5,705 nt of DNA from contig DEIT01000135.1 in NCBI GenBank assembly GCA_002352635.1, positions 16,729 through 22,433 on the forward strand, in the 5' to 3' direction. Of the stretch, positions 1 to 5,705 are shown one piece after another; position 1 is the stretch's first letter, and every line of letters starts with the position of its first letter. The position numbers and the translations under genes are program-made. Origin of the DNA: Hyphomicrobiaceae bacterium UBA2767 (GTDB lineage Bacteria; Pseudomonadota; Alphaproteobacteria; Rhizobiales; Methyloligellaceae). The notes under the pieces were generated by a model. That model was not told the DNA's origin and did no database searches. It was given only the letters and a program-made list of their open reading frames with translations.

Positions 1-495
1 CTTCGCGGCGGGGACCATGTGGTCCACTTCACTCCCAATGTAAAACGACGCGGTGCCGTGTGGCTGGAAGAAAAGGTTGAGATCGCGTCATTCGATCTGC
101 CAACAATCAATATCGCGGGCTCAGAGGAACACGCGCCGCGGCGGCTGAAGGACTGGCTCAAGCGCGAAGCACGCTCTGATCTGTCTGAGCGCTGCAATGT
201 ACATGCGGAAACATTGCAGGTTCGGCCCAAGCGCATCACCGTCAGAGATCAATCGAGCCGCTGGGGCTCTTGCTCCGCAAGTGGAGTTCTCTCTTTCTCC
301 TGGAGGCTAATTCTTGCGCCTTCGGACGTGCTCGATTATCTGGCGGCCCACGAAGTTGCCCATTTGCGCGAAATGAACCATGGACCGCGTTTCTGGAGCC
401 ATGTGCGCGAGACCTGCGCGCATTTGGAGAAAGCAAAATCCTGGCTCAGAAAGAACGGTGCGCAGCTACACCGGTACGGCGCTGAAGAGAGCTAG
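1..495 (+). CDS. YgjP/DUF45 (M48-like) zinc metallopeptidase, 5'-truncated by the window
   Basis: The frame is open from base 1, encoding LRGGDH before the GTG at 19, and this stretch matches the conserved N-terminal region of YgjP-like proteins. The true start therefore lies outside the window and the GTG is probably internal. Family members are usually about 230-250 residues, and 164 are visible here. Counting from base 1, the zinc site is HEVAH at residues 117-121 (H117, catalytic E118, H121), with a third probable ligand H127 in MNHGPRFW. The preceding family signature RWGSCS (residues 87-92) and the FSWRL..AP segment are both present. The fold is a SprT/WLM-like minimal zincin. Family members are cytoplasmic putative metal-dependent hydrolases whose substrate is mostly unknown. 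No signal peptide or membrane segment is visible in this part. The TAG stop overlaps the stop of the convergent PBP gene. The family call is firm; the biological role is not known. Confidence 0.93.
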   Translation, partial: LRGGDHVVHFTPNVKRRGAVWLEEKVEIASFDLPTINIAGSEEHAPRRLKDWLKREARSDLSERCNVHAETLQVRPKRITVRDQSSRWGSCSASGVLSFSWRLILAPSDVLDYLAAHEVAHLREMNHGPRFWSHVRETCAHLEKAKSWLRKNGAQLHRYGAEES

Positions 496-2489
496 CCGCT
501 CGGCGAGAGCACACCCAGAACCCGGTCGAAGAAAGTACGCTTTCGGCTCAACGCCTGATCAGACGCGGGGCGGGTCTGGGCGAGGGCAGGTTGTTTCGCA
601 CCGGGCAGCGGTGCGGAAAGATTTTCCTGGTGAGCGGAAAGCATGATTTCTTTCCACATTTGTGCCGGAAGTGAACCGCCGGTAACCCGCTTCATTGGTG
701 AACCGTCGTCGTTGCCAACCCAAACGCCAGCAACATAGTTCGCCGTATAGCCGACGAACCAGGCATCGCGGAAGTTCTGTGTCGTACCGGTTTTTCCGGC
801 CGCTTGACGATCCGGCAGCGCCGCTCGCCTTGCCGTGCCCGACACCATTGCTTCGCGCATCATGTCGTTCATCGCAGCCACATAAGGTAGTGCGACCGCT
901 CGGACACGGCCCGTGGTGCGGCGCTTGTAGAGAACTTTGCCTTTTGGTGTGCGGATACGTTGCACGATATGTGGTGTCGCGACAAACCCGCCATTGGCAA
1001 ACGGTGCATAGGCTGAAACGAGTTCAAGCGGGGTGACTTCAGCAGTTCCGAGCGCAATGGAGAGGTTCTTGTGAAGATCCGATTCGATGCCAAGACGCTT
1101 GGCGGTACGGGCAACGCGCCAGCGCCCTGCTTCAATTGTAAGCCGCACGGCCACGGTGTTCACGGAGTTCGCTAGTGATTCCCGCATCGTGATCGCGCCA
1201 CGGTACTTGTTGCGATAGTTCTTGGGCCGCCAGCCATTGATGTTTATGGGCGCATCCTTGAGAATCGTGTTCGGTGTGAGACCGGATTCCAGCGCCGCGA
1301 GATAGACGAAAGGTTTGAATGCGGACCCGGGCTGACGGTGCGATTTCACCACACGATTATATTGGCTTTCCTTGTACGACTTTCCGCCAACGACTGCCTT
1401 GATCGCACCGCTTATGTCAAGCACAAGCGCTGCTGCCTGCTGCACATTCACTTTTCTTGGCTGAGCCTCCAGAGTCCGGCTAACGATCGTTTGAGCGTCA
1501 CGCTGGAGGGAGGCGTTTATGGTCGTCTCAACGATAACGTCGGCGCGCCATTCGCCGCCAAGCAGCCGCGGAAGAATCTCGACAACCCAGTCTGCCGCAT
1601 ATTCGTAGCCGGTGATGCCGCTCGGATTTCGGACACGGGCAGGCGATGATATGGCCGCCATGGCCTTGGCCGACGTCAGCAGATTTGCATCCACCATGTT
1701 GGCAAGCACGATAGAGGCGCGCTCTTCGGCCAGGCGCGGGTTCCTGGTTGGGGCGTATTTCGACGGTGCCTTGAGCAGGCCAGCCAGCAATGCCGCCTCG
1801 GCAACGGTGATCTTTCGCGCGGACTTGCCGAAATACCGCTTGGCAGCAGCTTCGACCCCGTGCGTTCCTGCGCCAAAATACACACGATTCAGATAGGACT
1901 CGAGAATCTCATTCTTACTGAGTTGAGTTTCCAGCCATATTGCCAGAACCAGTTCCTGAAGTTTGCGAGTTACCGTGCGCTCTGGCGTCAGGAACAGGTT
2001 TTTGGCGAGCTGTTGGGTTATCGTGCTGCCGCCCTCCACAACGGAGCCAGCCTGCACATTCTTGTACATCGCACGTGCAAGCCCCAGCGGGTCAATTCCG
2101 AAATGAGCTCGGAAGCGGCGGTCTTCGGTTGCTAGAACGGCATCGACCAAATGGCGCGGCATATGTTTCAGCCGAATATAGCCTCGCCTCAATCCGCGCT
2201 CGGCCAGAACCGTGCCGTCACTTGAAACAAGCGTAACATTGGGCGGGCGCTGTTTGATATTGGCCATCACATCCGGCGGCATGGTGAAGGTCACATATGC
2301 GACCAGACCCCCGAGAATTATGACGCTCCAAACGCCAAAGACCGTGCCCCAGTAGACCAAACCACGCAGCGCAGACCAGCCGATACCATTTCGGGGCCGG
2401 GCGCGTGATTGGCGTCTCGACGTGGCTCGGGATGGGCGCCGTGAGGGCGTCCGTCCCTTTGCCCGCTTAACTGGTTTGCGGGTACGCAA
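492..2489 (-). CDS. Class A penicillin-binding protein (PBP1A family), bifunctional transglycosylase/transpeptidase
   Basis: This inner-membrane enzyme polymerises lipid II into glycan strands (GT51 domain) and cross-links the stem peptides (transpeptidase domain). The 665 residues run in this order: an Arg/Lys-rich cytoplasmic tail (1-37), one membrane anchor (about 43-68), GT51 (about 85-265), then the transpeptidase (about 345-615). GT51 has the catalytic Glu in TEDRRF (E122), EGGSTITQQ (152-160) and KLQELVLAIWLE (176-187). The transpeptidase has SAFK (nucleophile S389, K392), SVN (442-444) and KTG (566-568), so both activities look intact. The distance from E122 to S389 is 267 residues. 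That is close to E. coli PBP1b and too short for the OB-domain insertion of E. coli PBP1a, so this is a compact member. The start is TTG at 2489-2487 (- strand): GGAGG lies 9 nt upstream and an in-frame TGA sits two codons upstream. The first in-frame ATG comes after the membrane anchor. The gene appears monocistronic. It could be called mrcA/pbp1A-like, but I leave the paralogue unassigned. Confidence 0.96.
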   Translation of the reverse strand: MRTRKPVKRAKGRTPSRRPSRATSRRQSRARPRNGIGWSALRGLVYWGTVFGVWSVIILGGLVAYVTFTMPPDVMANIKQRPPNVTLVSSDGTVLAERGLRRGYIRLKHMPRHLVDAVLATEDRRFRAHFGIDPLGLARAMYKNVQAGSVVEGGSTITQQLAKNLFLTPERTVTRKLQELVLAIWLETQLSKNEILESYLNRVYFGAGTHGVEAAAKRYFGKSARKITVAEAALLAGLLKAPSKYAPTRNPRLAEERASIVLANMVDANLLTSAKAMAAISSPARVRNPSGITGYEYAADWVVEILPRLLGGEWRADVIVETTINASLQRDAQTIVSRTLEAQPRKVNVQQAAALVLDISGAIKAVVGGKSYKESQYNRVVKSHRQPGSAFKPFVYLAALESGLTPNTILKDAPININGWRPKNYRNKYRGAITMRESLANSVNTVAVRLTIEAGRWRVARTAKRLGIESDLHKNLSIALGTAEVTPLELVSAYAPFANGGFVATPHIVQRIRTPKGKVLYKRRTTGRVRAVALPYVAAMNDMMREAMVSGTARRAALPDRQAAGKTGTTQNFRDAWFVGYTANYVAGVWVGNDDGSPMKRVTGGSLPAQMWKEIMLSAHQENLSAPLPGAKQPALAQTRPASDQALSRKRTFFDRVLGVLSPSG

Positions 2490-2498
2490 TACTCAAAT

Positions 2499-2503
2499 CC
2501 TCC
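2499..2503 (-). promoter_or_regulatory. Shine-Dalgarno GGAGG deciding the TTG start of the PBP gene
   Basis: Read on the minus strand, GGAGG is followed by 9 nt and then TTG CGT ACC. The frame is closed by TGA just upstream and no ATG occurs before codon 70, so this site fixes TTG as the initiator. Confidence 0.75.
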
Positions 2504-2576
2504 GCGTGTACCAGCGGGAAACGAAAACCGTTGGTGATATCGGAAGCAACCCATCTCCGATCCCACTGAAAGTAGG

Positions 2577-2597
2577 CTCAGCAGCTTTAAGGCTGAG
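2577..2597. repeat. Short inverted repeat in the divergent spacer
   Basis: CTCAGC (2577-2582) and GCTGAG (2592-2597) form a perfect 6-bp inverted repeat around a 9-nt centre, roughly midway between the PBP start and the cyclase start. It could be an operator or a leader hairpin. No T-run follows it, so it is not a terminator. It is short enough to be chance, and no regulator gene is adjacent. Confidence 0.35.
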
Positions 2598-2612
2598 TTA
2601 AGAAGGGAGTGT

Positions 2613-2640
2613 TTGAGGCAGGCGTAAAGAATGCCACAAT
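2613..2640 (+). promoter_or_regulatory. Candidate sigma-70-type promoter for the cyclase-phosphodiesterase operon
   Basis: TTGAGG (2613-2618) and CACAAT (2635-2640) are separated by 16 nt, each matching the housekeeping consensus at 4 of 6 positions. The pair lies about 43 bp before the ATG at 2683. This is a by-eye match only; alphaproteobacterial promoters are often degenerate. I found no convincing counterpart for the leftward PBP gene. Confidence 0.3.
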
Positions 2641-2682
2641 CAGGCGGACTATCCGCTTCAAGAACCCGAGGGAAAAAGGGCC

Positions 2683-3375
2683 ATGACACTTATCGATTTA
2701 TCGCGGGAAATCACCCACAGAATGCAAGGGTTTCCAACCCATCCGCCGGTTATCATCTCCCAGTTTGCTAAGCATGACGACGTACGCGAGACCTATGGGC
2801 TCAAATACTCTTCCGCCACAAAGTATCTATCGCTGGGTGACCATACGGGGACGCATGTCGACGCGCCCTCACATTTCAATCCAGATCCCAATGCGGCGGC
2901 CGTTGATGAAATGCCGCTGGAAGATTTCTTTACTGAAGCTGTCTGCCTTGATCTCTCTCACAAACCGCTGAAGACCGACATTTCGATTGAGGATCTCGAA
3001 AAAGCGGAAACAGCAGCGGGTGTCACGATTCAAACAGGTGACACGGTGCTGCTGTATACCGGCTTTGCAGAGAAGACGCTTGGCACGCCCGCCTTCATCA
3101 CAGATTTCCAGGGACTGACAAAGGAGTCCGCCGAATGGCTTGGCGCCAAGGGGATCAGGATGTTTGGGGTCGAGGCGATTAGTCCGGGCAGACCCGGCAA
3201 AAGCAACTTCGAGGTTCACAATGTGTGCCGCGACATAGGCTTTACACACATTGAGGGATTGATAAACCTTGGCGCGGTCGCGGGTAAGGGACGGTTTCGA
3301 TTTATCGGCTTCCCGCTCAAGATCAAGGGCGGCACAGCGAGCCCCATCCGCGCCGTGGCGTGGATTGACGACTAG
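2683..3375 (+). CDS. Cyclase-family protein (kynurenine formamidase/isatin hydrolase-like metal hydrolase)
   Basis: This 230-residue protein has the cyclase-family signature HTGTHVDAPSH at 54-64. It supplies probable metal ligands H54, H58 and D60 and a catalytic-type H64. Downstream, H179 and E191 are 12 residues apart, the same spacing I recall for the second metal pair of bacterial KynB enzymes. The C-terminal GFPLKIKGGTASPIRAVAW is also typical of the family. Length and the lack of a signal peptide fit a cytoplasmic homodimeric hydrolase. Characterised relatives hydrolyse N-formylkynurenine, isatin or similar amides, but the family is broad and no tryptophan-catabolism genes are visible here, so kynB is not assigned. 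The ATG at 2683 has GAGGG about 10 nt upstream. The stop is 20 nt before the next gene, implying co-transcription with the phosphodiesterase. The family call is firm and the substrate unknown. Confidence 0.92.
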   Translation: MTLIDLSREITHRMQGFPTHPPVIISQFAKHDDVRETYGLKYSSATKYLSLGDHTGTHVDAPSHFNPDPNAAAVDEMPLEDFFTEAVCLDLSHKPLKTDISIEDLEKAETAAGVTIQTGDTVLLYTGFAEKTLGTPAFITDFQGLTKESAEWLGAKGIRMFGVEAISPGRPGKSNFEVHNVCRDIGFTHIEGLINLGAVAGKGRFRFIGFPLKIKGGTASPIRAVAWIDD

Positions 3376-3383
3376 CGGCATGT

Positions 3384-3388
3384 GAGGG
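3384..3388 (+). promoter_or_regulatory. Shine-Dalgarno GAGGG deciding the TTG start of the phosphodiesterase gene
   Basis: GAGGG at 3384-3388 is followed by 7 nt and then TTG AAG ATC. The nearby ATG at 3380 and GTG at 3382 are out of frame, and the protein starts directly at its first beta strand (KIIHITDFH), as expected for the family. TTG is therefore the likely initiator. Confidence 0.7.
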
Positions 3389-3395
3389 AACGCTC

Positions 3396-4175
3396 TTGAA
3401 GATCATCCACATCACCGACTTTCACCTGGTCGCGCCGGGTGAGCCGTTGTGGGGTGAGAACCCTCACGACCGGCTGGATCGTTGCCTCTCAGATATTGCG
3501 CAGTGGCACAGCGATGCGGCCTTCTGTGTCATGTCGGGCGACTTGACCAACGACGGCGACCCAGCGGCCTATGCGTGGCTCAAGGAGCGTCTCCAGTCAT
3601 TCCCGCTCAAGACATTTCTGATGGTGGGCAACCATGACACCCGTGACGGGCTCCTGGAAGCATTTCCAAACGCAGGTCGCGACGAGAACGGCTTCGTCCA
3701 GTCGGCGCATGAGACCAATCACGGCGTCTTTCTATTCCTAGACACGCTCAAAGGTCCTGTATCGGAAGGGGAGTATTGTGCCGCACGGCGGGAGTGGCTC
3801 ACGTGGGCACTGGCAAACGCCAATGACAAGCCGGTGTGGATCTTCATGCATCACCCGCCATTTGAAGTTGGCCTGCCCTATATGGACAGAATCAAGCTCG
3901 AGGAGCCGGACGAGTTCACAGAGGTAATCTCAACCCATCGCAACATTCGCCACATCTTTTTCGGCCACGTCCATCGCGCCGCTTTCATCAATTGGCGCGG
4001 TATCCCATGTACCTCACTTCCCGGCACCAACCATCAGGTTCCGCTCAATGGAGAGAGTGTTGGCGGATCCTACAGCCTTGAACCGCCTATGTATGGGGTG
4101 GTCCTGATTGATCACGACAAGACCGTCGTCCATTTCGACGCCTGTCTCGATCGAACGCCCGCGGAAATGGCCTAG
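3396..4175 (+). CDS. Class III cyclic-nucleotide/glycerophosphodiesterase-like metallophosphoesterase (CpdA/GpdQ type)
   Basis: This 259-residue calcineurin-like phosphoesterase has a complete binuclear metal site: D8 and H10 (TDFH), D49 (SGDL), N79 and H80 (GNHD), H152 (MHHPP), and H191 and H193 (GHVH). From memory, Enterobacter GpdQ uses D8, H10, D50, N80, H156, H195 and H197, an almost identical spacing. The segments IFMHHPP and SLPGTNHQVP also resemble GpdQ. Known members cleave 3',5'-cAMP, glycerophosphodiesters and other phosphodiesters; the enzyme should be cytoplasmic. The substrate is not decidable here, as CpdA and GpdQ enzymes share these motifs. Translation starts at TTG 20 nt after the cyclase stop, so the two genes probably form one operon. 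A bulged hairpin with a T-run lies about 40 bp after the TAG stop. Nothing looks truncated. Confidence 0.93.
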   Translation: MKIIHITDFHLVAPGEPLWGENPHDRLDRCLSDIAQWHSDAAFCVMSGDLTNDGDPAAYAWLKERLQSFPLKTFLMVGNHDTRDGLLEAFPNAGRDENGFVQSAHETNHGVFLFLDTLKGPVSEGEYCAARREWLTWALANANDKPVWIFMHHPPFEVGLPYMDRIKLEEPDEFTEVISTHRNIRHIFFGHVHRAAFINWRGIPCTSLPGTNHQVPLNGESVGGSYSLEPPMYGVVLIDHDKTVVHFDACLDRTPAEMA

Positions 4176-4187
4176 AGGCGATTCGTG

Positions 4188-4216
4188 TTTCCAACACTAG
4201 ACGAAAGTAGTATACT
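4188..4216 (+). promoter_or_regulatory. Candidate promoter for the small membrane protein gene
   Basis: TTTCCA (4188-4193) and TATACT (4211-4216) are 17 nt apart. The -10 box matches consensus at 5 of 6 positions and the -35 at 4 of 6. It is the best promoter-like pair I see between the phosphodiesterase gene and the small ORF at 4315, but it is a by-eye match. The -10 lies inside the 12-bp palindrome. Confidence 0.3.
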
Positions 4217-4218
4217 AC
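4207..4218. promoter_or_regulatory. Perfect 12-bp palindrome, GntR-type operator candidate
   Basis: GTAGTATACTAC is identical to its reverse complement. Its core TAGTATACTA fits the TNGT..ACNA pattern known for FadR/FCD-type GntR regulators. It overlaps a possible -10 hexamer, where a bound repressor would block transcription. No GntR gene lies in the window, so the regulator assignment is inference. Confidence 0.4.
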
Positions 4219-4255
4219 GCGCAAGTCACGCATGAGTTCTGACTCGCGGTTTTTT
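4218..4255 (+). terminator. Bulged rho-independent terminator after the phosphodiesterase gene
   Basis: CGCG (4218-4221) and AGTCA (4224-4228), separated by a CA bulge, pair with TGACT CGCG (4240-4248) across an 11-nt loop. One G and then six T residues (4250-4255) follow. This 9-bp bulged stem plus T-run is the expected form of an intrinsic terminator, about 43 bp after the phosphodiesterase stop. Confidence 0.6.
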
Positions 4256-4304
4256 AGAAGTCGCCGGTCACGCCGCATCCAAAAGTTGGCCAGCGCTAAC
4301 CCAT

Positions 4305-4309
4305 GGAGG
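4305..4309 (+). promoter_or_regulatory. Shine-Dalgarno GGAGG of the small membrane protein gene
   Basis: GGAGG ends 5 nt before the ATG at 4315. It overlaps an alternative in-frame ATG at 4303, which has no comparable site of its own, so 4315 is preferred. An in-frame TAA at 4297-4299 rules out a longer N-terminus. Confidence 0.6.
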
Positions 4310-4314
4310 CTGGT

Positions 4315-4425
4315 ATGGATACGCACACTCCGGAATCGCGTGCGCTTTTGTGGACCGGTTCCATCGTAGCTGCGATCGTAGTGTTGGCACTTGTCGCCTA
4401 TTATGGCGGATTGATCTCAGTCTAG
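4315..4425 (+). CDS. Small single-span membrane protein, 36 residues, unknown function
   Basis: The ORF encodes a polar N-terminus (MDTHTPESRA) followed by one hydrophobic span at about residues 11-35, including TGSIVAAIVVLALVAYY, and then TAG. With so little outside the span, it would sit almost wholly in the inner membrane. Support for a real gene is a GGAGG site 5 nt upstream, an uninterrupted transmembrane-like segment, its own intergenic slot between two well-defined genes, and flanking terminator-like hairpins. I do not recognise the family. Small proteins of this shape often modulate membrane complexes or transporters, but nothing here names a partner. A chance ORF remains possible at this length. 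The alternative start at 4303 would add MEAG. Confidence 0.6.
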   Translation: MDTHTPESRALLWTGSIVAAIVVLALVAYYGGLISV

Positions 4426-4444
4426 ATCTGCAGAAAACTGGCAA

Positions 4445-4469
4445 TCAGGCCCGCTGAAATAGGGCCTGA
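4445..4469. terminator. Hairpin after the small ORF, terminator candidate without T-run
   Basis: TCAGGCCC (4445-4452) and GGGCCTGA (4462-4469) form a perfect 8-bp GC-rich stem with a 9-nt loop, starting 20 nt after the small ORF stop. On the + strand it is followed by AACAGCG, so it lacks a T-run. On the minus strand a TTTT lies about 7 nt beyond the stem. It may protect a 3' end or take part in termination of either convergent transcript. Confidence 0.4.
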
Positions 4470-4504
4470 AACAGCGCAGTGAGTCAGGCTAACGATAAGA
4501 CTCG

Positions 4505-4538
4505 CAACGGCGAGGTGGTGGACCCTGCCTCGCCGTTG
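4505..4538. terminator. Strong 11-bp hairpin between the small ORF and gyrB, probable bidirectional terminator
   Basis: CAACGGCGAGG (4505-4515) and CCTCGCCGTTG (4528-4538) are perfect reverse complements around a 12-nt loop. The hairpin begins 27 nt beyond the gyrB stop on the minus strand. On the + strand it is followed by GTTTGTGTT, a moderately T-rich tail. On the minus strand the tail CGAGTCTTAT is weak. Its position between convergent genes fits a shared terminator. Confidence 0.6.
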
Positions 4539-4565
4539 GTTTGTGTTGAAATCAGGCTCAGCCGC

Positions 4566-5705
<1,140 letters not shown>

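Noticed and set aside
695..1036. 113-residue + strand ORF inside the PBP gene
   Set aside because: The opposite strand encodes the transpeptidase domain, including KTG. This ORF has no coherent protein features.
2318..2689. 123-residue ORF on the minus strand spanning the spacer and the PBP N-terminus
   Set aside because: It overlaps the PBP gene in another frame, shows no recognisable domain and begins inside the start region of the cyclase gene. It is a by-product of the GC-rich Arg codons.
2869..3381. 170-residue ORF antisense to the cyclase gene
   Set aside because: It mirrors a well-supported gene with complete motifs and has no ribosome binding site or family features of its own.
4087..4326. 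79-residue minus-strand ORF across the phosphodiesterase end and the small ORF start
   Set aside because: It is Arg-rich without a domain, runs through the terminator and palindrome, and conflicts with the better-supported + strand features.

Overview
The window looks like ordinary chromosomal DNA from an alphaproteobacterium, possibly of the Hyphomicrobiales (Rhizobiales). The main clue is the GyrB C-terminus, which has the [13 protein letters not shown]...ALxVANLDV ending typical of that class. A YgjP-type metallopeptidase and a compact class A penicillin-binding protein fit the same group. The base composition is moderately GC-rich. There is no sign of insertion sequences, CRISPR arrays, phage genes, rRNA or tRNA.

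Layout. Left edge (1-495, + strand): the 3' part of a YgjP/DUF45 zinc metallopeptidase gene. It converges with a complete class A PBP gene (492-2489, - strand), and the two stop codons share one CTAG palindrome. A 193-bp divergent spacer (2490-2682) separates the PBP gene from a rightward two-gene operon. The operon encodes a cyclase-family (kynurenine formamidase-like) metal hydrolase (2683-3375) and, 20 nt downstream, a GpdQ/CpdA-like metallophosphodiesterase (3396-4175). A bulged intrinsic terminator follows, overlapping the edge of a perfect 12-bp palindrome. Next is a very small gene for a 36-residue single-span membrane protein (4315-4425), which has a good Shine-Dalgarno sequence. It converges on gyrB, whose 3' part (4566-5705, - strand) runs off the right edge. 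The spacer between the small gene and gyrB contains two strong hairpins.

How the genes relate. The PBP builds and cross-links peptidoglycan at the inner membrane, and GyrB is the ATPase/TOPRIM subunit of DNA gyrase. Both are housekeeping functions with no evident link to the two-hydrolase operon. That operon pairs an amide or ring-opening hydrolase with a phosphodiesterase; the substrates cannot be read from the sequence. I found no clear new multi-gene system. The least explained part is 4188-4425: a GntR-like palindrome on a possible -10 box, a terminator beginning at its edge, and the small membrane protein gene.
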